A stretch of DNA of 64,000 nucleotides from Sphaerolaimus hirsutus (Eukaryota > Nematoda > Chromadorea > Monhysterida > Sphaerolaimidae). The stretch spans positions 14,694,001 to 14,758,000 of the forward strand of contig OZ038456.1 in NCBI GenBank assembly GCA_964036195.1, given 5' to 3'. This document shows positions 22,925-35,114 of the stretch, piece after piece; within the stretch, counting starts at the first letter, position 1; each line of letters starts with the position of its first letter. The position numbers were made by a program, and so were the translations under genes. The notes below the pieces were generated by a model. The model made no database searches and was not told where the DNA came from. It saw nothing but the letters and a program-made list of their open reading frames with translations.

Positions 22925-25900
22925 CTGCGACGTATTTTTATTGGGGTGGAAAAAATGTCTGGGTCGAAATTGCGTAAATTTAGGGTAATTTTGAATTAAA
23001 AAAACCCAAAAACACTGCGTATTTTCGAGTTTCACTAGAAAAGCAATATATTTTTAGTGGAAAAAAGTGGAAAAGTCTACGTTCAGTCCTGCTGCCGAGA
23101 AGCTAAACCCCAAATCCCGAAAACCCCGCCCAACTAAAATCCTAACCACAATCAAAACCCAACCCAAATCATTCCTACTTACACTCATTCAAACCCCACC
23201 CCTCACCCACCAAATTCCCCCTGGCACCCCTTGGCACCTCCCTCATTCATCCACAAGCCGCAACTCAACCAATTGACAGCATTTGTCAAACTGGCTGCTC
23301 TCTCAGCACACAGTGCATCAGCTGCCCTCTGCAATGCCTGTGAGTATACTGATCTCCTGGGGATGTCTGGCAGGCCGTAGAATTGGGTGTGGAGTAGGTG
23401 GGTTAGTGTGGTCGCGCTGGAGAGACAGAGCCCTGTATGGGGGGGGGGGTGTTTGAGGGTGAAGGGTGGGGTTGGAATGTTTTTTTCTGGTTAGAGGTTT
23501 GAAGTGACTTTATTAAGAATATGTGTCTATGTAATAAATTCGTGATGGATTTTGGTGAAAACTGATCCCTACAGCTAAAATAATCCCCATAGTTCGCACC
23601 AGCGAAAAATAATCCTCCAGTGGGTATTTAGGGAAAATCTTCAAATTCAACATGGGGCCCGCACCCTGTTAAGTGTAAAATAATGTCAAATATCATGGTA
23701 AATGTCACTCAAAATAAAAAGGGAAGATGTTATTGCCGAACTTTTGACATTTTGCATGACATTTGACAATGACATTTTACTTGACATTTGATACTTCACA
23801 CTTTACTGGATATAGGACTGCCCCCAGGGTCAGGCGGTTCATTTGCGTTGCATGTGTGTTCATTAGCACTAACTCATCAACCAATGTCTCCCAACATACC
23901 GACACCCTGCAAATCATCATCCACCCTGACCAAATCACCCGTCCAGCACAGCCTAAGTGCCCAGCCACAAGGATCACCAAAATCATTGGCACCAGATCCA
24001 TAATCTGGCGCCAGCACCAGAAAATCCACCATGCCACCAGGGGGCAGTCCCAGACCCTGCAAAATGTCCTGTAAAATGCTAAATGTCATGCAAAGTGTCA
24101 AAGTCATGTAAAATAGCAACCGTACGTTTTACGTATGTAATTTTACCAGGCATTTTACATGACTTTGACACTTTGCATGACATTTGACATTTTACAGGGC
24201 ATTTTACAGGGTCTGGGACTGGCACCAGGCACTTCTTCTATACCCATTGCCTGTAACTTCTTATAGGCAGTGAGCATTTGCACACCGAGCCAAGTCACGT
24301 TGCGCTCGTGTGTTTTTGCTTGTTGGCCGCCTGCCAAGTGGGTCTGCTGGGTGCGCTGGGCATAACCCGACAGCGTGTAGGGCACGCAGCGAGACAGAAT
24401 GTGTAGCTGTGCGTGGGGGGTATGTGTATGGATATGGTAGACTTCATAGGAAATGGATTGGAAATGCAGTCAGTGAGTTGTATATATTTCCCCAAGTACT
24501 CCATTACTAACCACTTCAAAATCTTATTCAAAACTTTAATTTTCAAACAGACAAGCCCATAATTATGTACCTTTGCTCCATGTGGCATTCTGGCACTGAG
24601 CCAATCTGGTGAGGTTTCACAGTGGAACGTGTGTACAGCTGGCAATTGATATGGCTCACGTTTTTCCTGATACAGATCCACTGTGGTATTGCATGTGTTC
24701 AAACTGATGGCCACTATAGTTACTGGGATGTCTTTGTTTGCGCCATTCTGACCAGAAGTCTGGGGGGTTTTTCAATGTGGACATAAGGATTCCACATTTA
24801 ATTGTAAAAATTTTACTGCCAACCAACCATTTTCACCCTATCAAAAGGCAATATGGCATCATAGAACAGAGCATGATGAGTCTCCAATGTGGGCTGCTGT
24901 TCACCCAAAACCACCAGATCTGACAAGGCCACTTCTGTCCATTTCACATTCATTGCTGGCCCATATTCACCAGACATTTGGTCATAATGAGTGTATAGGA
25001 AAGACAGTGTGCTCAACTGGATAAAAAAGGTTTGTACCGGTGATTTGTGATGGTTACAAAATTGCAAAAAATATATTGGTGAAATATCACTGACATGGCT
25101 ATTGCTTATGGCCACATTTCCTGGAGAAAACACATCGTTCCCAGTATTGACATAATTTTCACCAGCAAAACTGGCTTGTCTTCTGTGGCCATTTATTGGT
25201 GGTGATTTATGTTGGTTTGGTCTGACAGTGGCTGCTGGCCTGATGTCAAAGAAATTCCTGGCCTGTGCCCCATCTGGTTCCATGTATGAATGCCTAAAGT
25301 GTGATTTTGAATGCCTTTCAGAATGCCCAGATTTTTTACAGCTGCCTGTTCGGTGGAATAATGGTTCATGCATTTTGCTGTGGTCCAAAATTTGTTTTTG
25401 TGTTCACCTGTAAATCGGTGGTTGTCAGGATTGTGGTCAGAACCTGATACAGGCACCTCAACCATATCCCTGACCTTGACTTGTTGTTTTCTTGAGAGTG
25501 ATTCAGCTGCCATACACTTTTCATCTGGGGAGTGCATTGTAAAATCACCTGAAACATCATAACGTGGGGTCAAATGAGCTAATTGTTTAGCAAATTACCA
25601 GTTCCTGTAAAAACAGACCATACTGTCCCACTTGATGGCACAAGTCCTCATATTTAGTATTGGATACATGTTTGTTGCCACCTGTACATGTCTGCTTGCC
25701 ACCAAATCTGCTGACCAGCCTGTGAAAATTGCTGGTCTTGCTGGTGGGTGAAATGTGGAAGGCCATTTCATCCACTTCACTGGGGTCTGTGGGGAAAATT
25801 GTGCCAACTTTGAACTGTAAAAATCAATCAAAATCAAAACCTACTTTGATGCTGGTGCACAGCTTGACTGGTGTCAACCATCAGGTCAACTGGTTCAGGA

Positions 25901-28900
25901 ATATGTCTGCAAATGTGAATGTCCACATGCTGTGATGTACATTTTGGCATCATGCCAGAATTTGCAGTTTTATTTTCTACTGCAGTTGTGGTTTTCCCCT
26001 CATTTTCTATAATTTGGGATCCCTGAATTATCTCAGAATTGGGTCTATGTGTCTTTTGGAGACTCTGCCCATTCTGCGGAGATTGGTTGCTCGCTGTTCC
26101 TGGTGAAAATCCACTTGATGCAGTTGACTTTCTGCGAGTTGACAAAACACGGCAGTTGTCAAAACAGAATCACTTGTCAAAATTATAGCATACCTATCAC
26201 GTGACACTGACTTTGTTTTTGTTCCCTTCACACTATTGATCCTGTACAAGTGATTATTTTTATTCCCAGCACTATCAGTATTTTGCGGACTGGGACTGGA
26301 GTGTGCAAACGAGGAACTGTTCGTGTGCAGACTGTTTTCCGTGTTCGCTGGCGACACCGTGCTGGAGAACATGCCTGCGGATTTCAGACGTTTAAAGTTT
26401 ACCGTATCCCATCTGAAAAAAATATCAAAACTATATTTGTGGGTGTATTTGATTGGCAATTTTTCACGTGACTTTTTTTCATCGATATATGCTAAAAAAG
26501 ATCGACTAGCATGCAGGTGGCAATCCCTGACTGTAGTGTAAAGTAAAGTGTCAAATGTAAAGTCAAATGCAAAGTAAAGTGTCAAATGTAAAGTAAAGTG
26601 TCAATTATGTACCCAAATCTTATTTTTTGGTATCCAAATATTATGTTTTTGTATCCAAATCTTACTATTTGACATAAGATTTGGATACAAAAACATAAGA
26701 TTTGGATACCAAAAATGATATTTGGATACACAATTGACACTTTACTTTAAAGTTGACACTTTACTTTACACTTTACAGGGCTTGGTGGGACTGCCCCGAA
26801 CCGTCAGTTCAGCAAATAGACATGAAAAAACCCAACAGCAACAAAGAACAGCAATGGCCATGCGCACAGTAGTTTTCACACGAAATTTGGAAAACTCATC
26901 AATCAGCTTTGAACTAGGGTTGGAAAAAAACGTTTTTTTTTAACTCGTGATGTTTTTAAAAAAAAAAACGTTTTTTTTTAATAAAAAACGTTGTTTTTTT
27001 TAAAGTTCCCAGATATGACCTTGTGTCAACATATATAGGTATATCAGAGAGTGGCAATATACTGTGATGTTATATATGACCATATAATGGCTGTGGAGCC
27101 ATGGGATAGCATTATAAGTGGTGATTTGTGTCAAAAATATCCATTTTTCGTCGACATATCATTTGTATATTGCCTTATAGTCGAATGTTCGTGACTTCAG
27201 GTAAAGTTAAGCACGGAATAGTGATGAAACAAGGTTATAAAAGGAGGTTGTTACTTTGGGAGTGAAGTTACACACTGTGGAGGTACATGGAAGCACATTA
27301 CCTCAATATTATATACTACAGCAACATATGACGGCTTATTAACCCATGGTAGCACATAGAAATGGATACTTTGGTACTAAAAATGCCACAAAACCAATGA
27401 AAACAACCACCAATGTCAATTTGTGTGTGAAATTGCGCACTTGCGCGCAAAAATTTTGCAAAATACCAAGTGCTTAGTACTAAAAAAAACGTTTAAAAAA
27501 AAAAAACGTTTAAAAAAAACATCGGCCAACCCTACTTTGAACGCATTTGAGTTTTCTACAATGAGTCACTTATAATCTCCGTCAACTGTAGTTGACGGAC
27601 ACCTCATTGTAAAAAACTCAAACGCGTACAAAGCTGATTTATGGGTTCTCAAAACCTTGTGTGAAAACTAGCGTGCGCAGGCACAATGAAATGACACACC
27701 ATTTTGGCTGTGTCCTTCTGAAGAGCTGCCATCGCAAGCCAAACTGAGAACATTGGCTGACATAGGTGCTGGGGGTGCTGGCAGAATCTTCATTAATTTC
27801 GTTTTTGCATCCTGTGATGATGATTTTATTAGGCCGACACATTTTTGGGTTGTTCGATTCACGGTTTTACTTTAAATTAAAATTTTGACGTTAAAATTTT
27901 TGATTAACTTCGTATCCCACAAATCGTGCAGACCGACAAAAACGTTTTAAAAAATCGGGCTTCTAAATTTTACTTTCGCACCTGAGCTTTGTCAGCCCCA
28001 CGTAAAGTAGCATATTCTGACTGCTGTCCGTTCTCGGCAACTTGGCAACCAGTTGACAAAGTTGGCTCATTGCCAACTGGTGATGGTCCTATAGCAATTG
28101 ACAGGGCGCCTTTTGCCACGGGACTGGTACTTTTCGATTTTGGAACGTTTGATGATTGTTTGCCATTTTCTGTGATCATTTGTTTGATTGATTTTTGCTT
28201 GCTTTGATCGTGAGTTTTGCTGGCGTGGTCTGGCTGAATCTGGAATGGTAATTTTTTGATTGTTTCGCAGGTGACAAATTGATGAAGGTTCTACGCACGA
28301 TAGTTGGCAATGGATTTAATCTGGTTTTCGTGCCAATTCAGATTTTAGTTGATTGTTCGCAGAATGATGCTTAGCCGTCAACTAAAATCTGAATTGACAG
28401 GGAAATCAGTTGACTGGCGCTAGGACACAATTAAACACCAGGTGTCAAAGTGAAGTACCAAAATAGCTAACTGGAAGCACGAGTGTTGGTGCGGGCAAAT
28501 GCTTTGTAAATGCTCCATTTCTCTCAATGTTATCAGTTTTTCCATTCACTAACTCCCTCATCTTTGATACATTTCCCTTGTTTTCGCCATACTTTTTCTG
28601 GCCAGCATCCAACTTTCTTGGCTGACTGTCAAGTTGCTGACATTTTTGTTGCTGGCTCAGTGGTACGTTGGCTGCTGACATACTCTTCACCAATGTCACT
28701 GACTTTGCATGGTGAATTACTGAGTCTGATTGTTGGCATAGACGGGCACCTGTTTGATGTGTGCATTGTTGATAAATACGTATACTCGAGTACTGCGTAA
28801 ATACTTCCGAAAAAATACTTAAATACGAAAAAATTCACCTGGATATTTGCTATTTTCAGTACAATCTCCATACTTTGCATTCTGTGACCATTCGTACACT

Positions 28901-30762
28901 TTTCCAAAATCGATTTCATTGATTTTTTTACCGCCATCAGAGCCAGATTTTCTCAGATTTCCCTGAGTCTGTTTCCCATTTTTCGCACTTTTTCCATTCA
29001 CACCACTCGTTGGGGTTGCGCCAGAATTCGCGTGATAAATGCCGCTGGAGTCAATCAGCTGAAGCGCGATGAAAAATTACATCCCAATTCCTGAAGAAAC
29101 CCCTGGATGGAATACCCTACCATTCGTGTAAGCGAATTTGGGCGCAATTAGGGTTGATCGAATTTGGTGCCCATTTTTTTACGTGGGCTTATTCGTCAAA
29201 ATACGGTCAAATACCCTCTGATATGCTGACCGAAAGTACAAAGCCCATCATTATGTTCCAAATTGGGAAACGGCCCAGAAAACCCCCCGATTTAAACAGC
29301 TTACCTTTGGCCGAATTTTAGCAGTCGCCACAGGCCGCACGGAATCGAACGCTGACCCATCAGATTTCCGCAGTCTCAGGGCATTTCGCAGCGCCATCGA
29401 CGCGTCTCGTTCATTCTGATTGGGGGGGGGGCATGTAAAGTGTGAAAATGTAAAATTAAAAATTTATTTAACAAAATTTGTGAAATTTCAGATGAAACAA
29501 TATTTTGGCTAACAATGTGAAGCGATATTTTGGCTGACATTTATGTGAAACATTGACTGACTTTTTACATGACATTTTACGGTGCACGGGAAGGGCCCTA
29601 TGCATGCTGTTGGTGAAAAAATAAAATTTACAATGCACCCCAAAATCATAAGCGCTAAAAATACCAAAAACAATTCAAATCCCATCCGAACCACACCTGA
29701 AATTCTAAACCATCATCCCGGTATCCATCGCTCTCAAAATTACTTGTCACTGTGCCAAAAGTGGCATCAAAAGCCCCCTTAGGCACAATATCCGCCCTGG
29801 GGCAGTCCCACACCCTGTCAAATGCGCTGTAAAATGTAAAATGTCATGCAAAGCGGCAAAAGTCATGTAAAATGACATGCAAAGTGGCAAAAGTCATGTA
29901 AAAATGGAAAGTAATTCATTTGACATTTTCCAGGACATCTCACAGAGTCTGGGAGTGGCACCTGATATCATAGCACCAATTCGCCTGTGCACCCCCTGCC
30001 ACAGCAGTGCCACCACTGGCAGTTTTGGCCATGGTGCCAGGATGTGGCATGCTGCAGCTGGCCATGTTGGTGCCATGGCAGCTGGGGTATGCCATGGCTG
30101 GTTGGATCTGGACGGTGCCTTTGAGGGGGTTGATACGGTGATAAATTAGTTGTTTATTAGTGCGATGAAGCTGTGATTGTGATTTTTTTAAATACATGGC
30201 CAGGGCCAATTATGAAAGTGGACAAGTGACAAGTAGTAGCTCAACTTTAATCAGGGATAATGCGTAAAGTCTCGATAATGTCTCTGAAACTACTTTTGTC
30301 ACTTAACAATTCAGAAAGATATCAAGGGTGCCAAAACTACCATGAAAAGCAACGAAATTCCATCTGCCAAGCTAAAATATAATATCAACATTTCCCGCAA
30401 TGTGGTCACACAAGCTAGTTTTCAACCAAAATTTTGAAAACTTGTAAATTTGCATTGAATGCATTTGAGTTTTCTAGAATGAGGTGCCCATCATCTACAG
30501 TTGACGGAGAGTAAAAATGACTCATTCTAGAAAACTCAATGCGTTCAATGCTGATTTAAGAGTTTTCAAAAAGGAACATTGAAAACTAGCTTGTGTGGCC
30601 ACAATAAGACACTTTATTTGTCACTTGGCACGTGGGAACTTCTAAGACTCAAGAAAATATGAAACTTCATAAATAGTGTAAACTTCATTTCAAACCCTGA
30701 CCATTTTTTCCCACCGCATGTCTGATGGGCTTTGGTCGGATTAAATCGCATTTCGATGGCAT
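22702..30762 (-). CDS. gene B, copy 1: 19-exon Ser/Asn/Lys-rich protein, about 1,097 aa, family unrecognised
   Basis: Minus-strand exons: 30696-30762 (ATG, MPSKCDLIRPKP), 29962-30118, 29697-29796, 29305-29415, 28839-29058, 28472-28749, 27982-28239, 27700-27811, 26194-26374, 25879-26131, 25619-25814, 25408-25548, 25038-25345, 24828-25016, 24571-24747, 24226-24406, 23931-24004, 23270-23337, 22702-22924 (stop). All junctions are GT..AG and in phase, summing to 1,098 codons. The N-terminal half is disordered-looking (Ser, Asn, Lys, Gln), with ERDASMALRNALRLRKSDG as a basic amphipathic patch. The C-terminal third is richer in hydrophobics (MNVKWTEVALSDLVVLGEQ, VHTFHCETSPDWLSARMPHG, NVTWLGVQMLTAYKKLQAMG) and is probably folded. 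No signal peptide or membrane span. Weakest parts: the donor at 25879, the donor at 25619, and exon 23931-24004. I do not recognise the family. Confidence 0.72.
23829..24003 (+). CDS. alternative plus-strand reading of the same segment, Ser/Pro-rich
   Basis: Between two GTGCCAGTCC-family foldbacks, the plus strand has an open Ser/Pro-rich stretch (SPNIPTPCKSSSTLTKSP) that follows a CCCCCAG acceptor and ends in TAA. The opposite strand supplies gene B exon 23931-24004 in the model above. Only one is likely to be real; composition favours this one, phase continuity favours the gene B exon. Confidence 0.25.
24039..24225 (-). mobile_element. second gene B intron with a donor formed by the same foldback family
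   Basis: On the minus strand the exon ends GAAGTGCCTG and the intron begins GTGCCAGTCCCAGACCCTG. The far end of the hairpin reads CAGGGTCTGGGACTGCCCCC. The arms pair over about 75 bp (CAAATGTCATGCAAAGTGTC / its complement). Here the acceptor used in the model lies about 33 nt beyond the hairpin, at 24005. Confidence 0.7.
26538..26790. repeat. foldback with tandem GTAAAGTAAAGTGTCAA subrepeats
   Basis: AAAGTAAAGTGTCAAATGTA repeats at the left are matched by inverted TTTACTTTACACTTTACAGG at the right. At the centre are paired ATCCAAATCTTA / TAAGATTTGGAT blocks. It ends TACAGGGCTTGGTGGGACTG then CCCC, so it is a distant member of the intron-forming family. It lies in the gene B intron between 26375 and 27699. 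Confidence 0.6.
26857..27684. repeat. long-stem foldback split by the hAT at 26915
   Basis: Termini ATGCGCACAGTAGTTTTCAC and GTGAAAACTAGCGTGCGC. The uninterrupted (and partly deleted) copy is at 44211-44381. Confidence 0.75.
26915..27534. mobile_element. hAT element inserted inside a foldback, 620 bp
   Basis: Ends TAGGGTTGG and CCAACCCTA, flanked by an exact 8-bp direct repeat CTTTGAAC (26907-26914, 27535-27542). The second copy of the locus has the empty site at 44263-44270 with a single CTTTGAAC. The host foldback spans 26857-27684. No transposase frame. Confidence 0.88.
28290..28430. repeat. foldback element in a gene B intron
   Basis: TGCCAATTCAGATTTTAGTT at the left pairs with CAACTAAAATCTGAATTGAC at the right around a short loop. 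The equivalent is at 45160-45290. Confidence 0.6.
29797..29961 (-). mobile_element. gene B intron made entirely of a foldback element (introner candidate), copy 1
   Basis: On the minus strand the exon ends GATATCAG and the intron begins GTGCCACTCCCAGACTCTG. It ends GGGTGTGGGACTGCCCCAG directly before the next exon (GGCGGATATTG). The two ends are inverted repeats (CTCCCAGACTCTGT / ACAGGGTGTGGGA). The interior holds further inverted ACATTTTACA / TGTAAAATGT motifs. So element ends and splice sites coincide at both sides. The equivalent intron in the second copy (47658-47892) is longer but has the same ends. Confidence 0.8.
30401..30601. mobile_element. foldback insertion present only in copy 1
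   Basis: Ends TGTGGTCACACAAGCTAGTT and AACTAGCTTGTGTGGCCACA, with long inner pairing. The second copy shows the uninterrupted sequence CCCGCAATAAG at about 48337-48347. It lies in the gene B intron after the start-codon exon. Confidence 0.8.
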
Positions 30763-33700
30763 TATGTCGAAAATAAAATCGACAATTTCCACGCGAAAAT
30801 ACCAAATTAGAGTGTAAACGATTAAAATTATAGAAAAACGTAGGCTATTTTCTGCTAAAGTGTGAAAATAGAGATAGATCATAGATAGACAGGGCGGAAA
30901 ATTTTCGTATGTTTATTCCCGCAGTAACAGAATGAAATGCCGAATAACTTCAGCCAAGTGTGAATACAAACGTCGCTTCTTTTGCCTGTCAAAGGTGTTG
31001 TTCTTTTGTTATTTACCAGGGCACAGTTTCTATTGAATTTTTATCCAATTTTGATTGCATTTTAGTTGAAACGGCTACCTAATTATTTATGTCTCTTCAC
31101 CACAAAAAATAATTCGAAATGTACAGGTTTTGGTGGACCGAGAAACATAACTTGATTGACCTTTTCCACCAGTAATTTTCATTGAAAACTGGAGAAATTG
31201 CGCCCTGGATCTATCTCAGCCATTGAACATTGGCATTCACGCATGACGGTGTTAGGCGGGACTTTTCTTTTTTCATTTTTTAAAATCCGTTTGTCGGATG
31301 TAAAAAATTCCAGTTCAGCAGGGATCAAAACCGCAAGTGGACACGTGCGACGAAAAGTGGCGATGAAAATTACACGTTGTTAGTCAAGTGACAAGTCAAG
31401 TTTTAAGTGGCAAGAGTGCCCATTCAGCAATTTACTCTACCTACTTATCATTTATAAAATTTTTGTCACTCAACTTATAATTGCCACTTTTGTTGTCAAT
31501 TGTCAGTTTGCAGAATGTGTACATGATTTCGGCTATCGACATCAGATTTTAATTAAATGGCAAGAAATTTAAAGCATTTAAAAATGGAAAATGGTCATAT
31601 GATGATTTCCTAACAAAAGCTTTCCACAGCTTTATTTGCTTTGGAGTATCATTGTAATGTGCTCGAAAAAACTGGCATTTTTTAAGTGGTAGTATTTTGC
31701 TCGCAGATATTTTTACTGTGGGAATAAAAGGACTGCCAGACGGTAGACAGGAAATAAGTTACAACAGTGTGTTGCAGAAAAATTTTGATTGTATTTTTAT
31801 GAACCTGATAAAATTTTGTAGTTGTGGTGTGAAATAGTAAAAGTGAGAGCGATCTAATGTGATACTAATAATACATTTTTTTGTTCATATTGAATACGTT
31901 ATTTTTTTTGATTCTATTCTAAAATGTGCATTTCTAAAATGATATTTATCAGTTTTTTTATGTGAGATATGCAAAAGGCATCTGCGTCGTTATAAGGAAG
32001 AAGTAATGTGAGCAAAATTGAAACCACAAATATTTGTAAAGCGTACTTTTATTTGAGCCACCCTGTAATTCCAAAAGTCACAAATTTTTCCACCTTCAGA
32101 GCGGCATTTCTCAGCACATCCGCTCACAGATAAAACGCACAAAAAGGTGACCTACTCAAAAACTTGTTTTCTTTGTTGTGCACTGCGCGGTGCGTAGTTT
32201 TTCCTGTTTTGCACGGGTGTTTAAACAAGGGGGGTTGCATTTGGGGGGGGGTAGTATTACAGTACTGGCGGAACTCCCAGAGCCTGTGAAATTCCCTGTA
32301 AAATGTTATGCAGTGGCAGAATTAATGCAAAATGCCAGGGCAATTTACAGGGTTTGGAAGTGGCACATGATAAGATACAATGCTTTAAAGTGAATATTAT
32401 CATATTTCTAAGAATAAAGGCACGTGGTAACTTATGTATAATACCAAAGTCAAGGGTAGTGAAAGCAGCAGGATGTGATAAGAAAAATACAATATTTAAA
32501 AATGGTTAATGGATAGGAAAAGGGAATAGAATTTTTGGAATTCACGCAGCAGATAGGTATAAATATAAATCAGTCTTTGGTATTTTTTAGCACCGAGCTT
32601 AACCCAAATGCCAAATCTGAGATGCCAACAATGCAAACAAAAATTTGATTTGCCTCCAGGCATTTAAATCGGACCAAACTTTTGTGCATGTTTTTTTACA
32701 TATTGGCTAGCCGGAAGTGCTTACTCCAACTTTTTATTTATAATCCTATTTTTGATTTTAGAGGCCATCAAAATGAAAAATCCGCAGCTTTAGTTATAGC
32801 AGGATGCGTTTTCGAAATGTGAATGTGAGGTTGTCAAATTCCCTGAATAAACAAAGAGCTAAACGTCACTTTGTAGCATTTCCTCTATTCTTGTAAAGTA
32901 GGTACGCTTAGCTCGATGCAGATATATACAACAGGTCAATTCTGCGAGTGCCAAGAAAAGTGGTAAAAAATAAAGTCATAGGTGGTAAGACGGTAAGTCA
33001 AGCGAAAAGTACCTACATCCATTAATCGCAGGTTACCGTATTTCCCTTGAAATACCCCCCGGGAGTGATTCTTTTATATTGAAAATTTAGAGGGGGGTAT
33101 TTCGAGGCGGTATTATTTCGTCAGAAATTTTCTCTAAATTCATATTATTCATTTGGAGCGGGGTAGTTGGAGGAAATACGGTATTTTACTCGCCTCACAG
33201 TCACACGCAATTACCACTTAACACTTCTATCACTTGTTGTCACCTTGCGAAATGAGCACCAAGTAACGCATATAAATAAAATAGTTGAGCGAATCTATTC
33301 CAAAAATGCACTATTGGAACATTTGTTTTTAGATCTAATAATTGGGCTGCTGCACCAGGGTAGGCGGGGTATGTCAGCTTGTGTTTCTGAAAGCAAACAA
33401 TATTGTTTAGGCCATGAACAATTTTGGTTAATTATACATTTCTAGTATTTTCTATGGTGTATAGGTAATTTTTTACTTCAAACTACCCACCAAATTGTGA
33501 CTTTTATTACCATCATTGATTTGACGTTGATTTTGGCCGAAAACAATCTTACTGTTGCAAAAACACGTGGATAGGTCTTTACACTTGATGTAAGAAAAAA
33601 CAGTGTAAGTATAAATTCAAAATACCTAGATAGCCAGTGAAACTGGCAACTAATTATTAAAATGTTTATGAGCTTCACTAGTATTAAACCCAAATTTCCT

Positions 33701-35114
33701 ATGCTCAATTGACACTTATTGCAATAGTAAATATATAATAGAAATAATGTAAAAGAAATTGATCTAGAACACATGAGGGCTATTTGTTTGCAAAACTGTT
33801 CCAATTCTCACAACACTTCAGTTCAGCTGGGTATTGCTGCCTGCAAATTATACAGACTTGTCTATTTGTGCTATTTTCGTCTACTGACCGCAAATTTTAT
33901 TTATGAAATCTAAATTTACAAGTTCAATCTTTTTGAATAAAATAACGAGATAGATGAGGGTCAATTCCGCAAGTTGAGAAGTGAAAAAGCAATCTAGAAG
34001 TGGGAAGTAAAACGAAAGGCAAAAAGTGAAAAGTACCTACCGAAGTTCTTGGGAAATGTAAAAATGTAAAAAGCCCTGGGAAATGTAAAAAGTCATGAAA
34101 GTGTCAAAAGTCATGTAAAATGCCGTGGAAAATGGCAAACGTATATAGGGTATTTCAAATCACTTTTGACACTTTGCATGACATTTTACATTTTACATGG
34201 CATTTTACAGGGTCTGGGTTTGATCCCAGTGATTTCAGGTGCCTAGTGCCAGCCAGCCAATTTTTGAGACAGTAACAAGACATCAATAAAATGAAAATCT
34301 GGTGCACGTGTCCAGATATATCGTATTTTGTCTAAACAGTAAATACCGAGTTTAAGCAGGAAATTTGGAGGAAAATTAGATCGGTCAATGACAAACACAC
34401 CGCCCTGAAGGCAAATAAAAATATCGAATAGTACGCGGATGAAATTAAAAAGTGATCGTGTGGGCTGTACAAACAGAGTAAAATGTTACAAATTGGTTGA
34501 TAAAATACAAATTAATATACCTACCGATATAATATGAGGATAAAAGTGCCAGTGAAAGTAAAAATTTGGCTCCAGTAAAAAAAATTTCTATGAAATTTAC
34601 ATTGCACCCTAATTCATTGCTTGATTGAAGCATATTTTCATTGCTTGAAACATACTCATACCGTCAGATGCAGAAAAATCCAACAATAACATGGGTGCAT
34701 AGTACCTTAGGTGTCTACAGACATACTGTATTTGTGTGCATAATTCCTACACTTGAATAGTATCCCCTGTAAGAGGTCTGACGCAAAAATTATTTCCGAT
34801 GACGCATAATTGAAATGCTAGCAACAAAATTACAATAATGAATGTGTTAAACATCACCAAAATTATATAATTCAGCAGATGAGGTAGTAGAATATGAGCA
34901 AATAAAATTTTTTATTACGAAACTTTGGCGCCATTTCAGGCGCCATCCAAAACAGAAAAATGCGCCAAGCGCCAATAGCGCCATAGCGCCATTCCATTAC
35001 TAGTGCCAAGTAGTGATGGAAAGGCAACGGGTCACCGGTGCCCCGGTGCTGGGCACCGAAGGCCACCAGCACCGGTGCTGGTGCGGTGCGGTGCCATTTT
35101 TCGAGGGTGCCCTG

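Noticed and set aside
25408-25548. Alternative frame VILQCTPQMKSVWQL of gene B exon 12
   Set aside because: It fits phase 0 from a donor at 25599, but then the next exon hits a stop (HHQ). The frame chosen continues through 25038 and onward without stops.
25595-25837. Minus-strand frame KLAQFSPQTPVKWMKWPS
   Set aside because: Trp-rich shadow of gene B exon 11; does not connect to the following exons.
29877-30149. Plus-strand frame with HSSATTGSFGHGARMWHAA
   Set aside because: Antisense to gene B exon 2, which is bounded by in-phase splice sites on the minus strand.
33478-33804. Minus-strand open frame MEQFCKQIALMCS, present again at 51733-52065
   Set aside because: Conservation merely reflects the duplicated block. 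The two versions differ in length at the C-terminal end and no exon signals fit.
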